Counted from the first letter of the stretch, positions 1-8,443 are shown. The stretch is DNA of 38,199 nucleotides from Gammaproteobacteria bacterium (GCA_028281365.1 JANQJZ010000029.1:1-38199), one strand, 5' to 3'. Notes: generated by a model from the sequence alone, not told the origin. Made by a program: numbers and translations.

Positions 1-1372
1 GTTTTACAAATTTTAATTTATCTACCGCGAGCTTGGTATCTCCAGCAAGGTAATAATATTCAGATTGTAGAATGGCAGTTTCGATATCATTTCCAAGCAT
101 CGCTTCAGCCTGACCCAATAGACTATAAGAACTTAGATCGTGCGTATGAAAGCGTTCGTAATTTTTTAATATATCCCGGGCTCGTTTTGCTTGTTTTACA
201 TCAAGTAAAGCCCGGCTGTAAGCCATAATAACAGGCTTGTAATCAGGATAAAGTTCATAGGCCTTTTTGAATATTTTAAATGCGTCATCGTAGTTAGATT
301 GAGAGGTTTCAAGTTTTGCCGCTAATAATAAATAAGCACTATGATCCGGGTCATCCTCGAGTAATTTTTTTATTTGCTGTTCGGCCAATTTAAACTCGCT
401 ATTGGCAATATAGGCATAGGCAAGGCCATATCTAACAGGTAATTTTTCACTATCTGTTTTATCAGTTGTTTCCAGTTCTTTACGTAAATGTCTGGCGGCT
501 TCACTGGCCGATTTAAATGAATTAACAAGTAATTTATTTTTGACAAGTTTATACGTGTGAGAATTTTTATACTCATTTAGTGGATAAGATTCTGCTCTTG
601 CTTTCGAATCGGCGATTCTTGAAGTTGTTAATGGGTGTGTACGTAAAAACTCCGGGACACTTGGATTGAAACGGGATAATTGTTGCAGCTTAAGGAAGAA
701 ATCGGGCATCCCGCTTGGGTCATAACCGGCTCTGACTAATGTTTGAATACCAATGCGATCGGCTTCTTCTTCATTACCTCTGGTAAAATTGATTTGGTTT
801 TGAACACTTAGTCCCTGAATTCCGGCCAATGCTGCGGCCCCGGCTTGGGGATTAGCAATTCCAACGAGTATCGCGCCAACTATAGCAGCAGTTGTTGGTA
901 CCGAATATCTGTTTAATTCTTCATATAAGCGTGCAAGGTGGCGTTGGGTCACATGCGCAATTTCATGGGCCATTACAGCGGCCACTTCACTTTCATTCGC
1001 TGAATTCAGTATTATGCCGCTATTCATCCCGATGACTCCTCCAGGACCGGCAAATGCGTTTATGCCAGGATCATTTACAACAAAGAAAGTAAAAGGCTGT
1101 TCGGTATTGTCACTGTGAGAAACCAGATTATATCCGAGGGATTGGATATAAGATTCAACCTCAGGGTCTGTTATGATACTGGAAAAGTGACGTACCTGTT
1201 TTAAAAACAATTGACCCAATCGGCGTTCGTATTCAGGTGAAATAACACTGCCGGCTGAATCACCAAAATCAGGTAAATCATGTGTTTTTCCGGCTAAGGC
1301 AATGACTGGTGTCAAGATACTTAAAAGAATAATCTTGATGATAAGAAGCAGCTTTTTTTTGAGAAAATACAT
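1..1372 (-). CDS. bepA: BepA-like M48 metalloprotease with TPR repeats (3' end beyond window)
   Basis: Periplasmic zinc protease of the BepA/YfgC family, which helps assemble or degrade outer-membrane proteins such as LptD. I translated this from the minus strand; the frame is open from the ATG at 1372 to the left edge (457 codons), so only a short C-terminus is missing compared with the roughly 490-residue E. coli protein. Residues 1-27 form a signal peptide (basic start, leucine/isoleucine core, A-L-A end). The zinc motif HEIAH is at residues 136-140, and a downstream NEEEADRIG stretch supplies the expected third ligand glutamate. The C-terminal half is helical and TPR-like. The gene diverges from pfp across 126 bp. 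Family assignment is confident; substrates are inferred from the family. Confidence 0.9.
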   Translation of the reverse strand, partial: MYFLKKKLLLIIKIILLSILTPVIALAGKTHDLPDFGDSAGSVISPEYERRLGQLFLKQVRHFSSIITDPEVESYIQSLGYNLVSHSDNTEQPFTFFVVNDPGINAFAGPGGVIGMNSGIILNSANESEVAAVMAHEIAHVTQRHLARLYEELNRYSVPTTAAIVGAILVGIANPQAGAAALAGIQGLSVQNQINFTRGNEEEADRIGIQTLVRAGYDPSGMPDFFLKLQQLSRFNPSVPEFLRTHPLTTSRIADSKARAESYPLNEYKNSHTYKLVKNKLLVNSFKSASEAARHLRKELETTDKTDSEKLPVRYGLAYAYIANSEFKLAEQQIKKLLEDDPDHSAYLLLAAKLETSQSNYDDAFKIFKKAYELYPDYKPVIMAYSRALLDVKQAKRARDILKNYERFHTHDLSSYSLLGQAEAMLGNDIETAILQSEYYYLAGDTKLAVDKLKFVK

Positions 1373-1498
1373 TTTAATATTATGTGCGTTGTAACCGCAT
1401 ACATGAGCGATTACATGATTACCGTGCTTTAAAGTTTATCACAATCAATAGACTGTATTTATTGCAATTCGTTTAAAAAATCAGGAGATATCAGGAAT

Positions 1499-2764
1499 AT
1501 GTCTGCAGGCAAAAATGCATTTTATGCACAATCAGGCGGTGTTACGGCAGTCATTAATGCAAGTGCCTGTGGTGTCATTGAAACGGCAAGAATTCATAAA
1601 GATAAAATTGCCAATGTCTATGCCGGTCGTAACGGTATTATTGGTGCATTGACGGAAGACTTGATTGATACCGGCCAGGAGAGTGATTCTGATATTGCTG
1701 CTTTAAGACACACACCTTCCGGCGCCTTTGGTTCCTGTCGTTATAAATTGAAAGGGCTGGAAGAAAACCGTGAGCAATACGAACGATTAATCGAAGTATT
1801 CAAGGCGCATAATATAGGATACTTTTTTTATAATGGTGGTGGCGATTCCGCAGATACCTGTCATAAAGTCTCACAGCTTTCGGAAAAAATGGGCTTCCCT
1901 ATTCAAGCCATACATGTTCCTAAAACGGTTGATAATGATTTGCCGATTACTGATGTCTGTCCCGGTTTTGGTTCCGTTGCCAAATATATTGCAACGTCAA
2001 CCCGTGAGGCATCATTTGATGTTTGTTCAATGGCAAAAACCTCAACCAAGGTATTTGTAATAGAAGTAATGGGACGGCATGCAGGCTGGATTGCCGCGGC
2101 AGGTGGTCTTGCAGCCGATAAGCATAACCCGATACCGATTGTAATTTTATTTCCCGAGGTGGAATTTGATCAGCAAGCGTTTCTCAACAAGGTAAAACAA
2201 AACGTCGAACAATATGGTTATTGTTCTATTGTTGTTTCAGAAGGTGCACATTGGCCGGATGGAAAATTTCTCGCTGAACAAGGAACACGCGATGCATTTG
2301 GACATGCGCAACTTGGTGGTGCCGCACCGGTTGTTGCCAATATGGTAAAAGATGCTCTTGGCTATAAGTACCATTGGGCAGTAGCTGATTATTTGCAGCG
2401 TGCAGCAAGACATATTGCATCGAAAACTGATGTTGATCAAGCTTATGCTTTGGGTAAAGCTGCGGTTGAGATGGCAATTAATGGTGATAATGCAGTGATG
2501 CCAGCCATAGTACGAAAGTCTGATGAACCGTATGTTTGGGAAATCGGTAAGGCAAAGCTGGAAGATGTTGCCAATGTTGAAAAGATGATGCCGAAGGAAT
2601 TTATAACGGAAGATGGCTTTGGAATTACTGATGCATGTCGGCGTTATTTGACGCCATTGATCGTGGGAGAAGATTATCCTCCTTATGAAAATGGATTACC
2701 AAAATACGTAACACTAAAAAATAAACCCGTTGAAAAAATTCTGAATACTGATTTTCAACTTTAA
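1499..2764 (+). CDS. pfp: Pyrophosphate-dependent 6-phosphofructokinase
   Basis: Converts fructose 6-phosphate and PPi to fructose 1,6-bisphosphate and Pi, reversibly, in the cytoplasm. The 421-residue protein has the family start AQSGGVTAVINAS, a nucleotide/PPi loop GGGDS at 113-117, the catalytic PKTVDND at 141-147 and MGRHAGW at 191-197. Asp116 and Lys142 stand where ATP-dependent enzymes have glycines (E. coli Gly104 and Gly124), and this pair is the accepted signature of PPi use. The base before Asp116 is Gly where this clade often has Asn. An AGGAGA Shine-Dalgarno lies at 1483-1488. The DsbA-like gene follows after 9 nt. The co-occurrence with HppA in this window fits a PPi-based energy economy. 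Confidence 0.93.
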   Translation: MSAGKNAFYAQSGGVTAVINASACGVIETARIHKDKIANVYAGRNGIIGALTEDLIDTGQESDSDIAALRHTPSGAFGSCRYKLKGLEENREQYERLIEVFKAHNIGYFFYNGGGDSADTCHKVSQLSEKMGFPIQAIHVPKTVDNDLPITDVCPGFGSVAKYIATSTREASFDVCSMAKTSTKVFVIEVMGRHAGWIAAAGGLAADKHNPIPIVILFPEVEFDQQAFLNKVKQNVEQYGYCSIVVSEGAHWPDGKFLAEQGTRDAFGHAQLGGAAPVVANMVKDALGYKYHWAVADYLQRAARHIASKTDVDQAYALGKAAVEMAINGDNAVMPAIVRKSDEPYVWEIGKAKLEDVANVEKMMPKEFITEDGFGITDACRRYLTPLIVGEDYPPYENGLPKYVTLKNKPVEKILNTDFQL

Positions 2765-2773
2765 CCTATCGAC

Positions 2774-3391
2774 ATGACAAAACTTTATTATTGTCATGAT
2801 CCCATGTGTAGCTGGTGTTATGCCTTTCGTCCATCACTAACAAAATTGCTCGATACATTACCTGAAGAAATTGAAGTAATAAGGCTATTGGGTGGGCTTG
2901 CGCGAGATAGTGATGAGCCTATGCCAGAACAAACAAGGTCGTTTGTAAAAATGAATTGGCAAACTATTGAGCATCATGTTCCAGGAACAAAATTTAATTA
3001 TGATTTCTGGATAAAATGTAAACCGAGACGATCGACATATCCTGCCTGCCGCGCTGTGATAACAGCAAGTAAGCAGGGCGATGACTTCGATATGGCAATG
3101 ACACATGCAATACAAAATGCCTACTATCTCCAGGCTCGCAATCCTTCTGATACTTCAACATTAATCGAACTCGCAGAAGAGTTAGGTCTAGATAAGAATA
3201 AATTTGGTGAAGACCTCAAATCACAGGAGACAAATGAAACATTACAACAGGAAATAAAATTATCTCGTCGATTAGGTTTAAATAGTTTTCCAGGTTTGTT
3301 GTTGGATAATGGCGAGAAACAGATAAGAATCGAACCGGATTATATTGAGTCAGAGACAATGTTAGAAAGGATTAATATATACACTCATTAA
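2774..3391 (+). CDS. DsbA-family thioredoxin-fold oxidoreductase
   Basis: A 205-residue DsbA-like protein with the active-site motif CSWC at residues 12-15 right after the first beta strand, and a helical insertion typical of the DsbA fold. Near the C-terminus NSFPG carries the cis-proline expected beside the active site. There is no signal peptide, so it should act in the cytoplasm, like FrnE-type or isomerase-like members, rather than as the periplasmic thiol oxidase. It starts 9 nt after pfp and is probably cotranscribed with it. The precise substrate cannot be told from the sequence. Confidence 0.85.
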   Translation: MTKLYYCHDPMCSWCYAFRPSLTKLLDTLPEEIEVIRLLGGLARDSDEPMPEQTRSFVKMNWQTIEHHVPGTKFNYDFWIKCKPRRSTYPACRAVITASKQGDDFDMAMTHAIQNAYYLQARNPSDTSTLIELAEELGLDKNKFGEDLKSQETNETLQQEIKLSRRLGLNSFPGLLLDNGEKQIRIEPDYIESETMLERINIYTH

Positions 3392-3446
3392 AAGAGTTAT
3401 AATATTCAGCAAACGACCCAAAGCGGACATTAGAATTATAGAAATT

Positions 3447-3968
3447 ATGCGTCCATTTCTCTTAATCTTATCTTGTTTAATATTCAGCGCTTGTGATCAT
3501 ACAAGTCATGCTAGTAAAGATTTCTTAGATAAAGCAAATATCTTTTGGATGGATGCGGTTTCTAATAATTGTATTAAAGCTAAAGATATGGTGCGTTATC
3601 CGGTATTGATGGATGGCATTAGTGTTGATAGTGAAGAAAAATTATTTAGAAGGTGTAATGCAATTTCAACAAGCGCGAAATACCTTGAAAAAAAGACAGG
3701 TGTACCAGTTGCAGAAGGGCCAAGTTTTACAATTCATGAAAAAGGCTGGTTAAAACAAGAAGTATTGGCTGGGCATCCTTTACTAAAGGCGCATACTGGG
3801 AATGATGTAAGTTTCTTTCTATTAGAAGTTATAACAAAGAATGCAGAAAATCAGCCTATTACATTTATTTTCCGACGTGATTATGAAGACAAAAATGGGA
3901 GTTGGGACATAATTATGTTAGAAGATTATAGTCTTACCTCAATGATGAATAAGAAGGAAAAGACATAG
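3447..3968 (+). CDS. Putative small lipoprotein of unknown function
   Basis: A 173-residue protein that I do not recognise. It begins with a short hydrophobic signal and a lipobox-like FSAC ending at Cys16, so it is probably a lipid-anchored periplasmic or outer-membrane protein; Phe at -3 is not the usual lipobox residue. The mature part is mixed alpha/beta in composition, with two further cysteines (in NNCIKA and RRCNA) and no recognisable domain. It lies 55 nt after the DsbA-like gene on the same strand. It converges on the DNA glycosylase gene with a 34-nt gap. Confidence 0.7.
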   Translation: MRPFLLILSCLIFSACDHTSHASKDFLDKANIFWMDAVSNNCIKAKDMVRYPVLMDGISVDSEEKLFRRCNAISTSAKYLEKKTGVPVAEGPSFTIHEKGWLKQEVLAGHPLLKAHTGNDVSFFLLEVITKNAENQPITFIFRRDYEDKNGSWDIIMLEDYSLTSMMNKKEKT

Positions 3969-4002
3969 ATATTTAATGTCCACTTCTGGCCGATTGCTGA
4001 CA

Positions 4003-4506
4003 CTAAATAAATTTAATAATAACTTTCCAATTTAATAATTTTTGATTAGTAGTCTTTGCTGCATGCGCAGGACTGGTTGAGGGTAATCGATAAAACTCTA
4101 ACTCTTTTTTATTCAATTCTTTCAAGACATATTTTTTAAACAGCTTTTCTGCAGTTCCACCATTAAAAAAGACAGTATTGATCTGTTTATGTTTTTTAAA
4201 AAAAGCTTTAAAGTCATTTACTTCAATAGTGTCGTGATCGATATTTGAATCAAGACTCCCTTCACGATAACAGCTCTTTAAAACGTCCCACAAGGCAATT
4301 TTATTATCGATTAATAATTGTTTACGTTGTTTATAGTTCAATTCTTCACGGGCATTTAGCAGTTTGCACATGATTGACCAGAAACTATTGTGTGGGTGGG
4401 CATAATATTGATTTTCTTCCAATGACTTTTGTCCAGGCATTGATCCCAGGATCAATATCTTCGCATCCTTGCGTGCGATTGGTGGAAATCCTTTGTTTCT
4501 TGACAT
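4003..4506 (-). CDS. Hypoxanthine-DNA glycosylase-like protein (UDG superfamily, family 6)
   Basis: A 167-residue protein of the uracil-DNA-glycosylase fold. It shows the family 6 pattern: GSMPG at 21-25 followed by YYAHPHNSFW at 34-43. Asn40 in that motif is the likely counterpart of the asparagine needed for removing deaminated adenine (hypoxanthine) from DNA in this family. The middle part (LWDVLKSCYREGSLDSNI) and the C-terminal LPSTSPAHA with the DNA-binding serine-proline loop also fit. It is an isolated single gene between a lipoprotein gene (convergent) and hppA (divergent). Family assignment is good; hypoxanthine specificity is by analogy. Confidence 0.85.
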   Translation of the reverse strand: MSRNKGFPPIARKDAKILILGSMPGQKSLEENQYYAHPHNSFWSIMCKLLNAREELNYKQRKQLLIDNKIALWDVLKSCYREGSLDSNIDHDTIEVNDFKAFFKKHKQINTVFFNGGTAEKLFKKYVLKELNKKELEFYRLPSTSPAHAAKTTNQKLLNWKVIIKFI

Positions 4507-4764
4507 GATGTAGGTTCTATAAATAGAGATATCATTAAATCAGCCAGACACTATATTACATAGCCGGTGGTTTAAAGGCTGGAATAAGTGTTGAAAAATG
4601 CACTAATTATTGAAAATAAGCTGTGTTGCATTTGAACTTGGTGCATATCCAAGTACAATCTGCACGGTTTTTTGGTACCGGCAAGGCAGAGGGGGCATTG
4701 TCGGTGATTCTTAATACTCTTTTATCCTTCAAATTAATAACTTATAAAAGTTAGGGGAATGTAT
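4507..4764. other. Intergenic region between the DNA glycosylase and hppA
   Basis: A 258-bp region separating two divergent genes, so both promoters should lie here. I see one 6-bp hairpin, ACTTGG (4636-4641) pairing with CCAAGT (4649-4654), and a purine-rich stretch near 4681-4696. No convincing -35/-10 pair or known riboswitch was recognised. The hppA Shine-Dalgarno AGGGGA is at 4753-4758. Confidence 0.4.
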
Positions 4765-6891
4765 ATGTCAGGCATAACAATATGGGTAACTCTAGCCCTG
4801 TCGCTGATGGGCTTGGGAATTGCCTTCTTTTACATGAAGAAGGTTGTAAGTATACCGCTTGATCTTGGGCTGGATGAAGCTCAGGCCAGGAAGCTAACCT
4901 TCATCCACGGTGCTATTGCCGAAGGGGCCATGGCTTTCCTGAAACAGGAATACAAAATCCTGACGATTTTCATGGTGGTATTTGCCGCCATTATCGCCAT
5001 TCTGATTAACGATACTCATACCCCTGATATTCATGAGGGTATCTATACAGCTATCGCTTTCCTCTTTGGTGCCGCGATATCAATCGCTTCTGGTTATATT
5101 GGCATGAAAGTAGCAACTCAAGGTAACGCACGAACTACGGTTTCCGCGAAGAAAGATATTTCTTCCGCTTATGATGTGGCCATTAACTCTGGTGCGGTAA
5201 TGGGATTTGCCCTTGTAGGACTGGCAACCCTCGGACTAATTATCATCTATGTGGTGATGAGTACCTTGCTTGCTGATCTTGGGCCTGAGAACAATCATGT
5301 CCTGATGGAAGTGATTGCAGGCTTTGGACTAGGTGGTTCTACCATCGCATTATTTGCTCGAGTTGGCGGCGGTATCTTCACTAAAGCCGCAGACGTTGGT
5401 GCTGACCTTGTCGGTAAGGTCGAGCAGGGCATCCCGGAGGATGACCCCCGTAACCCTGCTGTGATAGCAGACAATGTTGGCGATAACGTAGGTGATGTTG
5501 CTGGTATGGGTGCTGACCTTTTCGGTTCTTGTGCAGAGAGCACTTGTGCCGCAATGGTAATCAGTGCAGTAGTTTTTGCCGGTAACCCGGATGCATTGCT
5601 ATACCCAATTTTGATCAGTGCTGTAGGTCTGCCAATAGCCTTGATCACCAAGCTAATGGTTGGCGTAAAGACTGAAGATGATGTTGCTCCTGCTTTAATG
5701 AAGCTGCTAGTCATCTCCAGCGCCATCATGGCAGTGGTGATGTACTTCGTTACTGTTGCCCTGATTCCGGGCAACTTCGTTTTGAACGGTGAGGACTATA
5801 CGAATTTAGGCGTTTATTGGTGCTTACTGGCCGGCCTGATAGCGGGCCTGGCGGTTGGATTATTAACCGGTTACTACACGTCCGAAAAATATACCCCAGT
5901 TCAGGAAGTCGCCAAGTCCTGTGAGACTGGTGTTGCTACCAATATTATCTACGGCCTCGCCCTGGGTTATAAGAGTACGGTACTTCCCTACCTGGCAATT
6001 GCAGTAAGCATCTTCATCTCCTGGGAGCTTGCGGGCATGTACGGCATCGCAATCGCCGCTTTGGGTATGTTGGGAAGCCTCGTGCTAACCCTGACTATCG
6101 ATGCTTATGGGCCTGTTGCTGATAACGCCGGTGGTATTGCGGAGATGGTAGGCCTGGAATCAGAAGTTAGACGTAGAACTGACATCCTGGACTCTGCTGG
6201 TAATACTACTGCAGCGATTGGTAAAGGATTTGCCATTGGTGCCGCAATATTGACCTCACTTGCTTTGTTCGCGGCCTTTATTACGGCTGCCGAAACATTG
6301 CGTGGTGAGCCGATTAGAATGAGCTTGCTAGAGCCACTGGTTTTCACCTTCCTCTTCATTGGTGCGGTTCTACCATTCCTGTTCACTGCTATGACGATGA
6401 AGTCGGTAGGTGCTGCGGCATTCGCCATGATTGAAGAAGTGCGTCATCAGTTCAAGACTATTTCAGGCATCATGGAAGGCACGGGCACGCCTGACTACGC
6501 GAAGTGTGTCGCTATATCGACGAAGGCAGCGCTAAAAGAAATGATCGCTCCCGGCGTGTTGATCATGGGCTCGCCAATCGTTGCTGGTTTCCTGTTTGGT
6601 GTTGAAGCTGTAGCGGCTATGTTGATCGGCTCGCTGGTTGCTGGTGGAGTACTGGCCATCGCATCATCTAACAGCGGTGGAGCCTGGGACAACGCGAAGA
6701 AATATATCGAAGCAGGCAACCTCGGCGGCAAAGGCTCGGATGAGCACGCTGCAGCTGTTGTTGGTGATACTGTGGGTGACCCGATGAAAGATACTTCAGG
6801 CCCTTCACTGAACATCCTTATCAAACTATCTGCGATTCTGAGTCTGGTATTTACGCCATTCTTTGTTCAGTATGGTGGTATCTTGTTATAA
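4765..6891 (+). CDS. hppA: Membrane-bound ion-pumping pyrophosphatase, K+-dependent type
   Basis: Integral membrane enzyme that couples PPi hydrolysis to pumping H+ or Na+ across the cytoplasmic membrane. About 16 hydrophobic segments run through its 708 residues. The PPi/Mg site motif DVGADLVGKVE is at 210-220, followed by DDPRNPAVIADNVGDNVGD. GNTTAAIGKG has Ala at residue 483, where K+-independent pumps have Lys, so this is the K+-stimulated class; Na+ versus H+ cannot be decided by eye. I chose the ATG at 4765 over the one at 4759, because AGGGGA (4753-4758) touches the first but sits 6 nt from the second. The gene is visibly richer in G+C and in CTG, GCC and ATC codons than its neighbours, suggesting high expression. 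A strong terminator follows. Confidence 0.96.
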   Translation: MSGITIWVTLALSLMGLGIAFFYMKKVVSIPLDLGLDEAQARKLTFIHGAIAEGAMAFLKQEYKILTIFMVVFAAIIAILINDTHTPDIHEGIYTAIAFLFGAAISIASGYIGMKVATQGNARTTVSAKKDISSAYDVAINSGAVMGFALVGLATLGLIIIYVVMSTLLADLGPENNHVLMEVIAGFGLGGSTIALFARVGGGIFTKAADVGADLVGKVEQGIPEDDPRNPAVIADNVGDNVGDVAGMGADLFGSCAESTCAAMVISAVVFAGNPDALLYPILISAVGLPIALITKLMVGVKTEDDVAPALMKLLVISSAIMAVVMYFVTVALIPGNFVLNGEDYTNLGVYWCLLAGLIAGLAVGLLTGYYTSEKYTPVQEVAKSCETGVATNIIYGLALGYKSTVLPYLAIAVSIFISWELAGMYGIAIAALGMLGSLVLTLTIDAYGPVADNAGGIAEMVGLESEVRRRTDILDSAGNTTAAIGKGFAIGAAILTSLALFAAFITAAETLRGEPIRMSLLEPLVFTFLFIGAVLPFLFTAMTMKSVGAAAFAMIEEVRHQFKTISGIMEGTGTPDYAKCVAISTKAALKEMIAPGVLIMGSPIVAGFLFGVEAVAAMLIGSLVAGGVLAIASSNSGGAWDNAKKYIEAGNLGGKGSDEHAAAVVGDTVGDPMKDTSGPSLNILIKLSAILSLVFTPFFVQYGGILL

Positions 6892-6911
6892 GCGTGTAAA
6901 AAACGTTCGAA

Positions 6912-6941
6912 AAAAAAGGGAGTCAATTGACTCCCTTTTTT
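6912..6941 (+). terminator. Rho-independent terminator after hppA
   Basis: A perfect 30-bp palindrome. Its core GGGAGTCAATTGACTCCC is flanked by six A on the left and six T on the right, 20 bp after the hppA stop. The symmetry makes it able to work in both directions. Confidence 0.93.
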
Positions 6942-6986
6942 AATGCCTGGTAGTGTCATAGTTGCACTATTAATTGTGTCTTTGAT

Positions 6987-7014
6987 TTGATTCGGTCGTA
7001 ATCTTTCATATAAA
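6987..7014 (+). promoter_or_regulatory. Predicted sigma-70-type promoter reading into repeat locus 1
   Basis: TTGATT at 6987-6992 (4 of 6 match to TTGACA) and TATAAA at 7009-7014 (5 of 6 match to TATAAT) are 16 bp apart. Transcription would start near 7021, at the first hairpin of the array, and read on into the secreted-protein gene. Prediction only, in AT-rich DNA. Confidence 0.45.
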
Positions 7015-7018
7015 GTAA

Positions 7019-7250
7019 TGCGCCATGGCTAACACTATAGCGCATTTATCTCCATGGATGGAGTGTATGCCGCGTGAGGACACGACTGCATGGATGCAGG
7101 AGGTAGAACGAATCAGGAGACAGAGTCGAGGATGTCCGAAGCGGCGATTTCCATGGATGGACTGGTAGATAATTGTTCCATACATTATCTACACTTCCGC
7201 CATCCACGGCGATCGTATGCTGCGGATGCATATATGCGCAGGAGCAGCGT
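7019..7250 (+). repeat. Hairpin-array repeat, locus 1
   Basis: A run of short hairpins on the plus strand: TGCGC/GCGCA (7019-7044); CTCC-ATGGAT-GGAG (7050-7063); CGTG-AGGA-CACG (7073-7084); CTGC-ATGGAT-GCAG (7086-7099); TCC-ATGGAT-GGA (7150-7161); a 9-bp stem GTAGATAAT/ATTATCTAC (7165-7192); CGCC-ATCCAC-GGCG (7198-7211); and GCTGC/GCAGC (7219-7248). Between them lie AGGAGG, CAGGAGA and GAGGATG. Shared modules with the other loci include the block around GGAGGTAGAACGA (7098-7110) and GTCCGAAGCGGC (7134-7145). Most apical loops expose GGA, as CsrA/RsmA sites do; this function is inferred. The 3' end runs into the next gene. Confidence 0.8.
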
Positions 7251-7728
7251 TCTCAATTGTGGAATAATTCTTTTTTTGTTTTCTATTTTTCTTTGTTTAT
7301 CAATTTCTGTTTCTGCTGAATCTTTACGCGAATTCCATGAACGAAAGTGTAGTGAAGGAGTTGAAGACAATTGTCAGCGTGCTGCAGATATGTTGAAAGG
7401 TGAACAACACGCGAATCGTATTGATGAACTTGGAGATAGATACGAGAGCCAGATCGATCGATCAAAAATGGAAGAAGAAAACAAACCTTTATTAAAAGAC
7501 GCTTACCTTGAAGTAATGGATGATTATTTTAAAGCCGAAGCTGAAAACGGAATTAAACCATTAGTTGCGGATGAAGTGATTTATTTATGCGCTGAACATT
7601 ATAATGATCACTGGCGTAATCGAAAGATGTGGTGGCCTACTGAAAATAATGGACAGCCGGATTGGTCTTCAATTTACTTTTATATTGTTGAACATTATTA
7701 TGGCTATTGCCTGCGTCAGGCTCTCTAA
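7234..7728 (+). CDS. Putative secreted protein of unknown function
   Basis: A 164-residue protein that I do not recognise. Residues 1-28 form a clear signal peptide (MRRSS start, long hydrophobic core, S-V-S-A end), so it should be exported. The mature part is charged and helical at first and aromatic-rich at the end (WRNRKMWW, YFYIVEHYYGY), with four cysteines. The frame stays open further upstream, but that part reads through the hairpin repeat and is unlikely to be protein. The ATG at 7234 itself lies inside the last repeat hairpin, so the repeat appears to supply the start codon and first residues. Start choice is therefore uncertain; the body of the gene is credible. Confidence 0.65.
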   Translation: MRRSSVLNCGIILFLFSIFLCLSISVSAESLREFHERKCSEGVEDNCQRAADMLKGEQHANRIDELGDRYESQIDRSKMEEENKPLLKDAYLEVMDDYFKAEAENGIKPLVADEVIYLCAEHYNDHWRNRKMWWPTENNGQPDWSSIYFYIVEHYYGYCLRQAL

Positions 7729-7742
7729 AAAATTGCTATTTT

Positions 7743-7771
7743 GTCCTGATGCTTCGTTGTCAGACTTTTTT
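7743..7771 (+). terminator. Possible terminator after the secreted-protein gene
   Basis: GTCCTGA and TCAGAC pair with one bulged C around a 10-nt loop, followed by a six-T run. It lies 15 bp after the stop codon at 7728. The stem is short and imperfect. Confidence 0.35.
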
Positions 7772-7871
7772 AAAATACTCATTTACTTTATGTAAACTCC
7801 GTTTTTAAAAAAGCCTTCCGCCTCGCCTGAGAACAAAATATCTAATTTTTAGAATAACCGTTGTTGAATAT

Positions 7872-8438
7872 TTAAATTGAATTCAAGAGTTGCTGTGTTT
7901 CATAAAGTGGCAATCCCATAACGCCACTGTAACTGCCTTCAAGTCTTTCTATAAAAATTGCACCTTTGCCTTGAATGGCATAACCACCGGCCTTCCCAAG
8001 AGGTTCATCACTTTTACAGTAATTTTTAATGTCATTTGTTGTTAATTGCCGGAAAGTGACTTTACTGATACTTAATAAACTTTGTTCTTTATAAGTTATT
8101 AGCACAACCGAAGATAATACGTCATGTGTTTTCCCTGAAAGTTTTTCCAGCATTAGTCTGGCATCAGTTTGTGTTTCTGCTTTTCCCAGAATCTCTCCAT
8201 TAAGAACAACGGCAGTATCAGAGGCAAGCACGGGTATGTCGTCATTCATTTTGTTTTTTCCCGCCCGTGCTTTTTCTTTGGCAATTCGACAAGTGTAGTC
8301 TTTCGGGTCTTCCTTACCGTCCCAGGATTCATCTATGTCAATATCGATTACATCAAAATCAATACCTATCTGTTTTAACAATTCATGACGACGTGGTGAT
8401 TTGGATGCCAGATAAATTTTTTTAGATGGAATAACCAT
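7872..8438 (-). CDS. maf: Maf-family nucleoside triphosphate pyrophosphatase
   Basis: Cytoplasmic house-cleaning enzyme that hydrolyses non-canonical or excess nucleoside triphosphates to NMP and PPi. The 188-residue length is normal. It starts with the phosphate-binding IYLASKSPRR, has the SDTAVVL motif with the metal-binding aspartate, then GKTHDVLSSV and a C-terminal GKAGGYAIQGKG. This arrangement resembles the YhdE (dTTP/UTP) type more than YceF, but specificity is not certain. It is the last gene of the minus-strand run, 5 nt after rlmH. It makes PPi, which this organism can reuse through Pfp and HppA. Confidence 0.92.
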   Translation of the reverse strand: MVIPSKKIYLASKSPRRHELLKQIGIDFDVIDIDIDESWDGKEDPKDYTCRIAKEKARAGKNKMNDDIPVLASDTAVVLNGEILGKAETQTDARLMLEKLSGKTHDVLSSVVLITYKEQSLLSISKVTFRQLTTNDIKNYCKSDEPLGKAGGYAIQGKGAIFIERLEGSYSGVMGLPLYETQQLLNSI

Positions 8439-8443
8439 ATTTA

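Noticed and set aside
4625-4726. Riboswitch or promoter before hppA
   Set aside because: Only one simple 6-bp hairpin and weak hexamers are present; no known riboswitch core is recognisable.
5295-6824. Long antisense frames within hppA
   Set aside because: They are shadows produced by the biased codon use of hppA; they have no start signals or recognisable domains.
7090-7233. Upstream extension of the secreted-protein frame
   Set aside because: It translates the hairpin repeat and would place a signal peptide 48 residues inside the protein. The ATG at 7234 gives a normal export signal.
7019-7250. CRISPR array
   Set aside because: Repeat units are unequal hairpins of varied sequence, with no constant direct repeat or unique spacers and no cas genes.
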